The position numbers were made by a program, and so were the translations under genes. The notes beneath the pieces were generated by a model. It was not told the DNA's origin and ran no database searches. It worked only from the letters and a program-made list of their open reading frames with translations. A DNA stretch of 64,000 nucleotides from Mytilus edulis (Eukaryota > Mollusca > Bivalvia > Mytilida > Mytilidae), in contig NC_092347.1 of the NCBI RefSeq assembly GCF_963676685.1, positions 66,040,596 to 66,104,595 on the forward strand, read 5' to 3'. How positions within the stretch are numbered: position 1 is the stretch's first letter; the number at the start of each line of letters is the position of its first letter. Shown in pieces: positions 1-12,600 of the stretch.

Positions 1-1639
1 TTAACCTTTGATTTATTTAACAAGTTTTACTAGTTCAAGCATGGGAATATATCTTGTATTTCGTAGTTAACGTGTTTTATTTCTGTTTTATGTTAGCGTT
101 TGACTATCACGTAATGCTTGTTAACAACAATTTAACAACATGTAAATTTGGAATGCTTGAAATAATAAAATACATCAATTATATTACACCTTAACTAATT
201 GCTTTTACAATGTACTTTCTTTGAGTATGAGGTATATTTAAGCTTTACGCTTTTCTGTTTACAATAAGGAAGTCAGGTTCTTTTCCTAAAAAAAATATAA
301 TGCATTTACAATCTTTTTATAGAGACAATTGTAAATCATAGTATCTAGGTATAAATGTTATGAACTTATGAACCTGAAAATCAACAGTACAGCAGGCCTA
401 TACCAATATCGGTTCTTTTAGTCCATAAACTTCATAATGGTCAATATTTAAGAGACTGTTTTAATGTATAACAAATAGCTTTAAGTGAATATATATGTTC
501 ATGAATTTAAATTGACGCAAAGGACGGCCAGTAAAAATGCTATATAAAAATTAAAAAATTAAAAGACCTAGCAAAGAAATCAAGAGAAGTTGTTTTTTCA
601 ATTAAAGTCCATGCAACTTCATTTGGTGCTCTTGATAACCTTCTCTTTAATGAATATTAATAACTAAAGTCAGTTTTTGGGATATAATTCAGAGATCTCT
701 CTGTGGACTTCTAGTTAGCACGCCACAGAGCTATTACAGGAGCTTGTCGAAGTAACATATTCTATGGTCAAATTTCATTTATTGACAAAACTCAATTTGA
801 AAAGGTTTCCATTAATTTCTGTTAGTTTTCAGATGAAAAAAAAAAAAACGAACAAGTCTCAAATATGGCGGATTCAATCAGAGTAAGGAAGAATAACTCT
901 GCGTGGAACAGTTTTTATCTTACATAGCTAGACTGAATTCTGATAATATAAATCCTATGTTCAAAGAAGGATTTGTATTATCAAACCTGCTTGACTCGCA
1001 TGATACATATTCTTGGTATATATATATATATATATTCACCAAGACCAGACGTTTTAGATGAATAACAAGCAAAGTTTTTGAAGCTCTTGGATAAAATGAA
1101 TTAAAAGAAAAATATTAAAAAATATATTTGAAAATAAAACAAATAATTAAGATGTAAATATAGAAATCTGTTACTTTATAAAAAAAAATATGCTCTTTCG
1201 TGAAGATATGTTAACGAAAGAAATCTCTGCATTACTCAAAAATTATTACACCAGGATTTTCGATGTCACACACTAGTTAAAACATTAACTAAATTTTATC
1301 ACCGGTTCAAGGACATCATTCGTAAATATAAATCAACATGCAGACATAATATAATACGTTCAGGTATTTTACATGCATTCAATCTTTTATGATAATATTC
1401 TTTACAAAGCACAAAAATATCGGCATTCACCTCAAAATCTAACTAAACCTTTAAACAGACCTTTTAGGATCTTTGCATCGGAAATAAACACACGTATTCC
1501 AAACCAAGCAGTTGTTGGCATGCTACGGATTATGTTCTTCTCATATATTGTATTATGTAATGATATTAAACACGTAATTGGGAGGGAAGGAATCGTGCTT
1601 GATTTTCATTTTATGAAGACATAATCCTTCAATCAGTTT
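1..1639. other. No gene recognised
   Basis: AT-rich sequence with a (TA)n run near 1016-1036. An ATGGCGGATTCAATCAGA|gtaagg at ~865 resembles a tiny first exon but does not encode the expected vinculin N-terminus. Confidence 0.5.
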
Positions 1640-2160
1640 TATAGATTTCTGCATGGAGTTGGCATTTCAGTAACTGCTAGTAGTCCTTTGTTAATGTATG
1701 TACCATTGCCATTTTGCTTAGTTTCTTTTGTAACCTATTCTGACATCGGATCGGACTTCTTTTGAACTGAGTTTTACTGTGCGTATTGCTGTGTGTTTAT
1801 TTTTTCTACATTGGTAAGAGGTTTAGGGGGAGAGTTGAGATCTCACCAAACTTAGTTAACCCCGGCGCCTATACACTAGCCTCAGGCATTTGTCAGTCTT
1901 TTATGATTTTCAACTTTAGTTCATTTATATGTTTTGAAGTTTAGTATGACGTCCATTTTCACTGCACTAGTATACACATTTTTATTTAGGGGCCAGATGA
2001 CGCCCGCCTCTTGGTGTTGGATTTTCCTCGCTGTGGCCTTCTACTGTTTTCTGCTCTTTGTTCGGGTTGTCTCTTTGGCACATTCCACATTTTCAGTCTT
2101 AATTTTATTGTATAGAGTTTCCCGTGTAAACTTAAATATCCAAATCTATAGACAAGAACA
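1640..2160. repeat. Dispersed repeat family C, inverted copy
   Basis: It reads CTGCTAGTAGTCC ... ACATTGGTAAGAGGTTTAGGG ... GAGATCTCACCAAACTT. The reverse complement is found at 16970-17450, and a fragment at 33945-34080. Confidence 0.8.
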
Positions 2161-3539
2161 AGTATTGCTATTTTAAATAATAGATTTATTCAAAGCTTTA
2201 TTACTTGCGTAAATTCTGCAGTAAATATGCGGAGGATTTTTTCATTTTTACATGCCCCCCCCCCCCTCCCAACTAAGATATATATTCAGAAATCAAAAAT
2301 GTACTATGTAAATATCGCAATGTTACATACAGCCAAAACCAATTTAAACGATGAACAACAGCCCCAGATATTATCATATTAAATTATTTACTATGATCGT
2401 TTTTTAGTGACAGACGTCATACTTACTAAAAGTATTTTGATTTGAAAAATAATATTTTGAATTGCTACTGATTATAGCTTGTGTAGCTCATTTGTCTCGT
2501 TCTCTGTAATAGCACGAGGGTCAGCAATATAAGAACTCCATTTGCTGGTTTTTCCTTGGTTGAAGGAAGATCAACCGGTATGCTTATATCTGTTTATTCA
2601 TCAAAATATTAAAAATCATATTAAGTTTCCAAGCAAGCTAGCTACATAAGTTCTGAACCCTTTACAAGTTGATTGTATTTCGATAATTCTTAAGAATTTT
2701 GTCAGATAAGAGCATTAATTTGTTTTCTGGTGGATATTCATGTCATCGACATAAATACCACATGCCTTGTTTTTATATTAATATATATTAAAACCGAAAA
2801 TACAACTAAAATACCCCTCTCCGTAAGAAAGAAAGCTACAAGAAATACAACATTGTACATGGTCTCGCTGTCTTAAACTCTCATGAAATTTAAACACGAT
2901 GATGGGATGTATCCGAGAATATATAAATCCCATTTGATATTATGCAAGGTATACAATTTATCAAAAACTCACAAATTAACTTTCTTATCATCTTAAAACA
3001 CCAGATGAATAAAATTTAAAATGATAAGAATGACAAACAGTGCAATCGGCCCTCCTAAGGCCAGTTCTCCAATGTATTTTATTACAAATCCTTCGTTTTA
3101 CATGCATGTGAGTATCTTCTTTCACATGTAGAAAATAAGAAAAGTTCTGAACTCCGAACTCTCATAGAAATTTCAGACCATTTACAAACCAGAGGGCAGA
3201 AAAATGTGAGTTAGCACATGATACATGTGCTGTTTGAAGAAGTGGTTATTGACTTACCGTGTCTCCTGTACAAGTCGTAAGGGCTCGGATGTCACAATGA
3301 TTCTGTCTTATATAGTAACATAACCTATGACAATTTCCTATCACAAATTTGACATGATGTTTGATTTGTAAAACATCATGTTTCAAAGTGTAAGGTCAAA
3401 TGTTCTGTGAAAATTAAAGAAAGCAATACGAATTATTTTCAGTTTAGCTGCCAATGATAATTATATAGAGAATTTCATTTAAAAAATACGCCATTAGCTG
3501 CACTGATTATATATTTTGTTTAAAACATTTATAAAAGCG

Positions 3540-3780
3540 GAATACAGAAAAGAGGGACGAAAGATACCAAAGGGACAGTCAAACTCGTAAATCGAAACTG
3601 ACAACGCCTGGCTTAAAATGAAAAAGACAAACAGACCGGCAAACAGTAGCTAGAACACATGACACAACATAGAAAACTAAAGAATAAGTAACACGAACCC
3701 CACCAAAAACTATGGGTGATCTCAGGTGCTCCGGAAGGGTAAGCAGATCCTGCTCCACATGTGGCACCCGTCGTGTTGCT
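3540..3780. repeat. Dispersed repeat family D
   Basis: It reads GACGAAAGATACCAAAGGGAC ... GGGTGATCTCAGGTGCTCC ... GGCACCCGTCGTGTTGC. Relatives lie at 48385-48690 and, partially, 10385-10505. Confidence 0.8.
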
Positions 3781-4139
3781 TATGTTATAACAAATCCGGT
3801 AAATAGTTTAATTCGGTAGGTCACATTCATGAAAGGGAAGGGAATTGTAGTTACGACGTAAGGAACATATCCGATATCGTTTGTGAAACGGTTATTCCAT
3901 AACGGTCAACCAACTCGTGATGGCAAATGATACTTCGCTATAAGTAGTCAGATTGGTCCAATTTCTTCACAATGAATCATAGATCATCGCTAAATAGTTA
4001 ATGGTTTACAAGTCAGTATATTTCAATCTCATTCGAATCCGCATCAGTTATCGTAACCTTAATGAATTCCTTCTTCAAAATGAGTCATAAATCAACGCGC
4101 GTTATTGGCTTGCCAGTCAGTATTTTCGTCTCATCCGAA

Positions 4140-4210
4140 TCCGCATTTGATTGATCGATTGCTCGATCGATTAATTGATTGATAAATGGTTGATCGATTG
4201 ATTGATTGGT
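4140..4210. repeat. GATT/GATC simple repeat
   Basis: Degenerate run of TTGATCGATTG and TTGATTGATTGG units. Confidence 0.85.
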
Positions 4211-4989
4211 TTTTACTGTTGAATTGATATGAAACTTCAAAAAAGATTTCATATGTTTTATATACTTGACTGGCCAAGTTTTACTATAAAAAAATGTGTA
4301 CGGGATCTTTCTTGTAAAAGTAAATCCTTTATCTTAACACACTCGTCATAAATTAACTTCTATTGGAATCACTGATTCGCCGATATTTTACTGTATGCAG
4401 TGACCTTAACGCACAGCGCAAGTATGAGGGGAAACCGCGATGAAGAATTTCAGCAAACGTCCAATGGAACTCCGAAAGCTAGTAGTAAAACGTTATTCTC
4501 TTGGTACAAATTAAATACTTAAAGCATTTTTAAACAACTGTTACGGAAAAGTATTATTAACAAATGGGAACGTATTGAAAATATATTTTTTTTATCATAG
4601 CTATACCAATTCACGTATTTGATACGATTTGATACGTGCCCTACGTGTTTTGTATTGTTTGTTTATCAATTTTAACTTCGGTAACACACTCGAAAATTTA
4701 TTAGCTTGTAATCAACAAAAACCGAATGAAATACTATGTGTCGATACTTCTTGATAAATTTGTAGTAAATATTAAAAACGTGCATACAGGGATTATATTA
4801 TTTAGTATATTTGCCGTGCATTGTTTTAGAAAAATGATATATACCATTAGAATAACAAAAAGCTTGTTTCATATAATTTTAATCAATTGCATTGTTACCC
4901 AAAATTTTATTTTGGATATTTTGGCATTATATAACACACAGACCAAATTTCTTTTAGAGAAGAATACAGACAATTAAAAAGTGACACTA

Positions 4990-5215
4990 AATAAGAAGAT
5001 GTGGTATGAGCGTTAATGAGACAACTCTCCATCCAAGTCACAATTTGTAAAAAGTAAACCATTATAGGTCAAGGTACGGTCTTCATCATGGAACCTAGGC
5101 TCACACCGAACAGCAAGCAATAAAGGGCCCCAAAATTACTAGAGTAAAAGTAAAACCATTCAAACGGGAAAATACAACAGTATAATCTATATAGAAAAGG
5201 TTGTAAAGATGGTAA
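4990..5215. repeat. Dispersed repeat family A
   Basis: It reads GATGTGGTATGAGCG ... CACACCGAACAGCAAGCAATAAAGGG ... in + orientation; see 56285 for relatives. The 157-codon frame at 5334-5807 that follows is not recognised and lacks family features. Confidence 0.75.
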
Positions 5216-5941
5216 TTTAAGATAAGATATGATATATTTGGTTAGTTTTATTAACCAGTTATGGTGCCAAAATAATGATTATTCAATTGATATCAATTTT
5301 AAAATATTACACAATAAAGAGTATTAAACGTATGTGCCTAGGTCGGAACCGCATACTTATTTAGTGCAAACCTTGTGTTATCGGGTAAGACGGGTTTTAT
5401 CGATTAAAACGAAGAAAAAAGCCGAGGATTGTTTTGAAAATGTTTGTACAGTGATAACAAAAAGTTTCAGCTTGTTTTGTACAATTTTAAATTCAGATGG
5501 AAGTTACATGTGGACTTTTGTCAAATTTAGTACAAACAAAATCAATAGAACGAGTTTTAGCACCAATTGCGTCACAGGTGAGATGTATAACCCCGCGTTA
5601 GTCAGATCACAAAAATGTTGTGATGTGGCAGACGATTTATTTTTTTATTTCTCCAAAAATATATATGCGGATGGACATCGGCCAATACTGTTTATTCAAC
5701 CTTTTCCTTATTATGTCCCATCATGTTTATTAGTCTGTTCGTTCGTTCGTCTGTCAAGGTACAAGTCAAATCGGCACCTATATGCTATAGTGACTATAAT
5801 AGTCTAGAAAAAGTCAAATCGGCACCTATTTAAAGTCGATTAAACAATAAGTTGTTCGTTTCAATTGCAGGAAAAATTAAAACATCAGTAAATCAACAAT
5901 AAATCTAAAAGCTTTTGACTTGTTAAAACATGCATAACAAA

Positions 5942-6997
5942 TCTCCAATCAGGGTTGGTAAAGTATTACCCGCCCGGGAAAACCTAGGTGGGAAAAGCCG
6001 GGTTTTCCCGGGCTGGGCAATACTCCCTGAAATGGGTATTACTGGGCAATACTGGGCAATATGATTTTTTAAGCTTATTTCAACACAAAAGAGTAAAGAC
6101 TAGTTTCATAGTGTTATAGCTAAATTTATACATTTTATACAGATAACCATAGAAAGTCATTGCTAGAAGATTGAAAATTCAATTTCATTCTCTTCTCCAC
6201 TAATTCTATGTTGGCAGAATACCAGATTAGTACATTTTAGGATACCCTATTAATTTCCTAGCATTGTTTCAATAATTCAAACTATTTAAAAAAAAATACA
6301 TTTTATTGCAGTGTGGTAAATTCAAATAGAAATACAATCATATTGCTAAATAAACACCCTACATGGTCATGTCATTAGCACTTATAGAAATGAAAAGGCT
6401 GATTATTGTTATATAAACATATCTGTGTTCTAATCTAAATAATTACTTACTAATTAGCGATGTACAATGTACAAAATGTACATACATGTAGATATTATTT
6501 AAAAGGATTTTTTCTTAAATGCAATTGTTAATTCTTAATATTAGCTATATATATTTGTAATAAATGAATTCTTTGGCTTTACATAAATGATAACAGTTTG
6601 ACCAATCTAGACAGAACGTGATTTAATAGATTTTTAGGATAATTGTTGAGAAAGATTTTTTGCTATTTATATTTGTCTAATGTGTCTTCTTGTACACTTG
6701 TCTCAGAGTTGCTAGAGTAATACTTTCTCAAATGTATACACTTCTATTATAAGTCTCTTAAACAAGTATGAAACTTATTTATAAATCAAAGTCTGAGTTT
6801 ATAAATATCTTTAATAATGTATATTGCATTTGTGTTTAATCACTGAATCTCTTCAAAATGCAGGCCAGTATTTCTTATTACCCAGTATTGCCCAGTATTA
6901 CCCAATAAAACCCAGTAAAACCCGGGTTTTCCCAGTATTTCCCACTGGGCTGGGCAATACTCATAAAACCCGGGTTTTTGCCAACCCTGTCTCCAAT
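5942..6997. mobile_element. hAT-like non-autonomous transposon, 1,040 bp, 8-bp TSD
   Basis: The element 5950-6989 begins CAGGGTTGGTAAAG and ends TTTTTGCCAACCCTG. The 8-bp direct repeat TCTCCAAT flanks it perfectly at 5942-5949 and 6990-6997. Both subterminal regions (~110 bases each) are built from complementary short repeats, ACTGGGCAATACTGGGCAAT on the left and CCCAGTATTGCCCAGTATTA on the right. The interior is AT-rich with no transposase frame. Confidence 0.92.
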
Positions 6998-7924
6998 ACA
7001 CCTTATCGCTAATCCCGGCTGACCCGGCCGCTTGAACTTTTGACGCATACAACAATCACTTTTCCATTGTGGTGTCAGATATTTTGTTTTATGACGTCAA
7101 AATTTTACGGGAACCTGTGTGATATCCAGTAATGGCGGACAAATAGCCATAAGGTGTATACGGCAATAGGCAATACATTGGATACAAATTATGTTGAAGG
7201 AAAATGTAGGGTTACATGAATGACCGAATAACACTGTTATTATCCGAATAACACTTGTAATGACCGAATAACACTTGAAATTTTAATATTAGCACATATT
7301 TGTGACTTTTAAACATTGATTATTAAATAATAATATATTATCGATGTATTTTATAACTTACAAATGCTTTGCAGAAGGCAGATAAGTTCATAGAAAACTT
7401 TTAAAATTTAGTGTGTATATCGAACATGGCGGCCACGGATATCACAATGCAATATTATCATGAATTTGTAAATCTAAAAAATTGCCATCCAAACACATAA
7501 GTTGATGATAGATAATGAAAAAAAAACACTTCCCAGCTTACAAGATTTCCATGTACAATAAATGCAAAACAAACCTAGTACTATGGTGCAGTTTTATAAA
7601 AAAAAAACGTTGATGAAATAATCATAGAGGGTATACGTATCTGAGGACATATTACCAAACATGCCAAAGGTAGCACATTCTTGTTGAACAGACAACATAG
7701 TTTGGTGTGTGTTAATCTTTAGCAGCAGCAGATACAAAAATGAACCATAAATCATATAGTAAAGGTACATTTTACTCCTGTGAGTGTCCAAGCCTATTCA
7801 AGCTTTACACATTTCACCAAATGGTTGACTGCATTATATCCACTGGTACACAGTCTAATACCAGCCAATGTCTAACTGGTATACACAATCATAGTAAACA
7901 ACAGATTAGAAGAGCATATGGATA

Positions 7925-8320
7925 GATACCTCAACAAGAAAATTATAGTCTTTATCAGCAGTTTGAATCGTGTAATATTAGTGACTGGTACAATGACACG
8001 AACATTTACAAAACTACGGTGTTACATCATGTACATGTACATGTAGCTAAAATAGAATATAAACTTTTAACCGATTTTAGAAACAAATGGTCGGATGATC
8101 TCCATCAAGTTTCTGCAAGACATAGTGGTGGTAACAAATTAAGTTAAAAACACTGTTATCTCCTGCTCAATGAAGAGCATGTGCAGATCTGCTGTATGTG
8201 TGATAGTAACATGAGTACGTTGGAAACTGAGGAACATGTACTACTTGAATGTCCGCTTTATAGAAATTTAAGGAACAAACTCTATATATGAACACATAAA
8301 TAGTGTCAGAAGATGAGAAT
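7925..8320 (+). pseudogene. Decayed LINE ORF2 C-terminus
   Basis: Frames read EYKLLTDFRNKWSDDLHQ and then, after stops and frameshifts, ICCMCDSNMSTLETEEH followed by VLLECPLYRNLRNKLY. The Cys-x2-Cys ... His ... Cys ending resembles the C-terminal zinc motif of non-LTR retrotransposons. No catalytic core remains. Confidence 0.6.
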
Positions 8321-9488
8321 TTTAATATGTTTACGAATCCTGAGAAACTGTCTTTTGAGTGCCAAAATGTTAATGGTATGCACAAATGTGCACAAATGTG
8401 CCAAAACTTGCATAACTTATTTAAACAGAGGGAGACGTTTTTCATATCGATAATTTTTAGACTGTTAAGTTTTCGTGGATTTTGTTTTTGGAATTTTAAG
8501 AACACAGTTTTATAAAGTCCTTTAATGCTTGCTGATTGTTTACATTTTTTCTCTCATAATTCTTTTAAGAATGACATTAATATCTATTTGTTTTTATGTT
8601 TTTATGATATACATGTACATGTGGATATAGTATTTTGTATATCATACATGTAGGCAGATCCAAGGGGGGGGGGGGGTATTTTTTTAATCAAATTTGGTTG
8701 ATTATATAGGGAATCACTGAAGCATGACTGGGCTGGAACGGCCCTCTCCCTATATTTGTTCCTATTTCTTTCATATCTATTTAAATTAAAAACACAGAAT
8801 TCATATATGTACACACACAAAAATAACCTATTACCTATCCAAAAAAAAACACTGGTCAATTAAAAGTTTATTAAACAACGTGCATACAAATGTACAGTAT
8901 AATCTTTTGTATGTACAAGATTTCCTCCTATTCCCTCATGAAATTTGAACTTTTCTTACTAGATTTATAAAAAAGTGGGAATAGGAGGAATGAACAAGTT
9001 GTGACACCAATTTCAATGTCCACTGAACAGAGAAAATGATAGTGGGAATCCTATGTCTGTGTCATATTTCATGTATCATTGTATCAGCAAATTCATTCTG
9101 TAGATGGCCACTATATTTCCAGCCTTATTTTGTTCATGACAATCCTTCCAGGTGTCCATTATTAAATAATGCAATACAAAAAAACAAGATATAAAAAAAC
9201 AACATATTGATGTCAAAATTAACAATAAACATAATTATGTAATTAACACCATTCAACACCATTCTGCAAGATCTTAACTACTACATTTTAAAATATAAGT
9301 CTAGAAACGTTTTTTTTTATAGATTTTGATAGAGAATTTTTTTTCCCCCTGTATATCCTGTACAAGTTATTTCAATGTTTACACCACATTTTCTTATACT
9401 CTGTCAAGTCAATATGTGTGTCAGAAATTATCTTTTGGACACTTTAAAATATATCACTAACCGTTTCCCAATTTTTTTCCTTTTTCAG
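8321..9488. other. Upstream intron end, no exon found
   Basis: AT-rich; G-run at ~8665 belongs to a decayed GGATCC-type repeat. It ends with the pyrimidine tract and AG of exon 1. Confidence 0.5.
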
Positions 9489-9623
9489 ATTTCATTGTTG
9501 ATAATTCTTGACCATTCAGATGGCATACAAACTGATATGGGGCCCTGTGCTGAAATGGTTATGCAGGCTGCGGAACGTCTTGTGACACTAGGAAAAGAAA
9601 GAGCTAATAAGACTGCAGATGAT
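9489..9623 (+). CDS. Vinculin-like exon 1 of those visible (residues 1-45)
   Basis: The exon follows a strong pyrimidine tract ending ttttttcctttttcag and ends GAT|gtagga. Phase 0 to phase 0. It reads ISLLIILDHSDG..., which matches vinculin ISHLVIMHEEG..., i.e. vinculin from about residue 20. The true start codon must therefore lie in an upstream exon of roughly 20 codons. Confidence 0.85.
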
Positions 9624-12600
9624 GTAGGATTCAAACTAATGTTTTAATCTACTAGAGATAGTTAAACCGGAGAAAAAATCTGATATCTTATGATTTATAT
9701 AGCTATTTTTTTTTTGTATTTCAAACTGTATTAAACTGTAGAAAAACCTGCTAAATTTTGGCTGGAAAATCAAATTAATTTAAAATAATTTTATCAAAAA
9801 ATTCAACATTATACAGCTGAGGTGTGCATTTCTTTGTAAAAGTGAAATATTTTTCAATAAGCCATAGTTCCTTGACTTGCTTCATATTAAATCCAGAGGT
9901 ATGTCATCACGTGAAATAATATTTTTTAAAGCATAACTACATGTATTTGAGATTTACAATTATACAATTAGCTCTACATGGGGATCTTTCCATGTCTTGA
10001 TTTTGGAAAATGGTTGTTTTATTTTGTTTGACACTTATATTCGTTGATACAGTCATCCACGAAAACCACGAAAATTGGTTCCCCACGAATAAAAGTACTT
10101 TCACAGTTTTAGTTCATGTAATTGAATTGTTGAATGTAGTTTTGTTTATACCTATATTTCAAATAAAAATTTCAATTATTTACAAAATTACAAAACCCCA
10201 TTGATTATATACCAACACACATGCAAGATGGCAATAAAAAACAATGAGTCACCAGGCCATTCATTAGGAGGCGGTACCTGGTACTTTTATGCTTCTATGC
10301 TACTGATAAGTTCAGGAATTTTTATATAAGATGTTCATTGAATTAATGATTGAAAAGTACCACCTACAAATAGGAATGTACCGGTCAACATCAAAGATAA
10401 TGAAACCCCCTGAGTCACACGAAAATGGTCAAAAAGACAACAGTCCTAAAAACACTACACAAAAAACTAAAGATTGAGTAACACTAACACGAACTAAACT
10501 CCATGGCAGGAATCATAATTTAAGATTATAGATTTTGTACATGTTTTTAATATATTTACTTATATGTTACAATAGGAGCTGAAGAGACAGATGGAGAGTG
10601 CTTGTGAGATCTTAGATTTATCTAGCAGTGATTTATACATAGCATCACAGAGAGTAACAGCCTCAGCCAGTAAAGAAAATAAGAGTAGAGTTATAACTGC
10701 CTCCAAGAATGTTCTTCAAGGAACAATGAAAGTAAGACGCAGTCCATGAAATGCTAGTTGTTTTCCTGATTATTTTGAAGTGAATAATGAAAAAACTTCT
10801 TGCATTGGGTTAAAAAATCTGACTCAGCACAGCTATCTGGTTAAAAACAGAGTTCATATTGAAATCGCAGAAACTTGATCTTTTCCTGATATTCATACTA
10901 TATATACATTGCTATATTTGCCATTAGTAGTTAAAAACAAATTTGTTTTCTTGGCTTAAAGATGTCAAGTATTTAAAAGCAAACAAATGAAGATATTTAA
11001 TTGCATTTTTGACTGTTACTGATAAAGTTAAAATATGAAAATAAAACAACGTAGTAAAATTAGCAACTCTTAAGATTTTAGCACATGATAAGATTACATG
11101 TTAATTTATTAAAACAAATCAATCAACATTCATTAACTGAGAATGGAATTAAAGTATTTCAGAAAATTCATGGTTTTTTAATGAATAATGATATATTGTG
11201 AATTGGCTAAAAAAAAAAAAACAGAATGAACAGTTAAAAAATAAAGTTGAAGAAGAATTCCTGTATTATGCTGAAATTGATATTTTTGCAAACTTCACAT
11301 TTAACAGATAAATAAATAGTAAATATTATTATTTCTTATTATAAAAGCAAAAAGATACACAAAAGTGTAAATTCACTATGTGTTATCTAAGTGCAACAAA
11401 AAAGAACCATCAACCATGTCAACTGTATGCATTTTCATGTGAAAACAATATTGTTTACTATTTTGTAGGTATTACTGGTGTCTGATGATTATGAAGTTAG
11501 GAGAATTCTGACTGCAGCCCATACTGTCTCAGATGCTGTTGGACTTCTAAGTCATGTTGATAATATGACTGATCTGTTATCTAGATTTAAGGTAATGATA
11601 TTAATAAACCAGACACATTTTGAAAAGGATTTTGTATTATAGGTCTTGTCCATATTAAAGCAGAAAGCCAGAATCAATTAACTTTTGATTTTTTTTTTAA
11701 TATTTGCAAGATATTTGAATCCTCTGTGGTTTTATCCTGTAGTTTTCTTAAAAAAAATATTCCCAGCTAACAGTATAAACCCCTACTTTTTTCCATAATT
11801 TTATGACATATAGTTTGAAAAGCCATATTTGAGATTCTTTTAAAATCCTTGATATGTGTCGAAAGAAAAAAGTTGCTAATCATTAAATGTTAAATGTATG
11901 AAAAGAACTATTTCCCACCTAATTTTCAATGGCTTATATCTTGAAAACAAGCAAACAGATCCTTCATTTTTCTCTGCTTTTTTAGTTCCTCTATTTATAA
12001 ACATTGTACAATTAATTTATAACAGTCTTTTGAAAAGCTTGCTATTTTGAAACAGAGTAGTGATTTCCTTAATCCATATTGATTAGACAGTGGTTTAAAT
12101 TTCAGAGTTTTACAGATATGACTTCCATTCTTACATCTTTAGCACACCTTGGTTTTACTTTCAGTTTCACAGATACGACTTCCATTCTTACATCTTTAGC
12201 ACACCTTGGTTTTACTTTCAGTTTCACAGATACGACTTCCATTCTTACATCTTTAGCACACCTTGGTTTTACTTTCAGAGTTTCACAGATACGACTTCCA
12301 TTCTTACATCTTAAGCATACCTTGGTTTTACTTTCAGAGTTGCACAGATACGACTTCCATTCTTACATCTTTAGCACACCTTGGTTTTACTTTCAGAGTT
12401 TCACAGATACGACTTCCATTCTTACATCTTAACCTTGGTTTTACTTTCAGAGTTTCACAGATACGACTTCCATTCTTACATCTTTAGCATACCTTGGTTT
12501 TACTTTCAGAGTTTCACAGATACGACTTCCATTCTTACATCTTTAGCATACCTTGGTTTTACTTTCAGAGTTTCACAGATACGACTTCCATTCTTACATC

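Noticed and set aside
5334..5807. 157-codon open frame
   Set aside because: No recognisable motifs, unusual Phe/Cys-rich composition, no splice or neighbour support. Likely chance.
6840..7055. Frame with GNTGQYWV repeats
   Set aside because: Lies in the G/C-rich subterminal array of the hAT-like element.
7430..7471. ATGGCGGCCACGG with good start context and a following gtaaat, as the missing first exon of the vinculin-like gene
   Set aside because: It would fit phase 0, but the encoded MAATDITMQYYHEF bears no resemblance to the vinculin or catenin N-terminus, so it is not supported.
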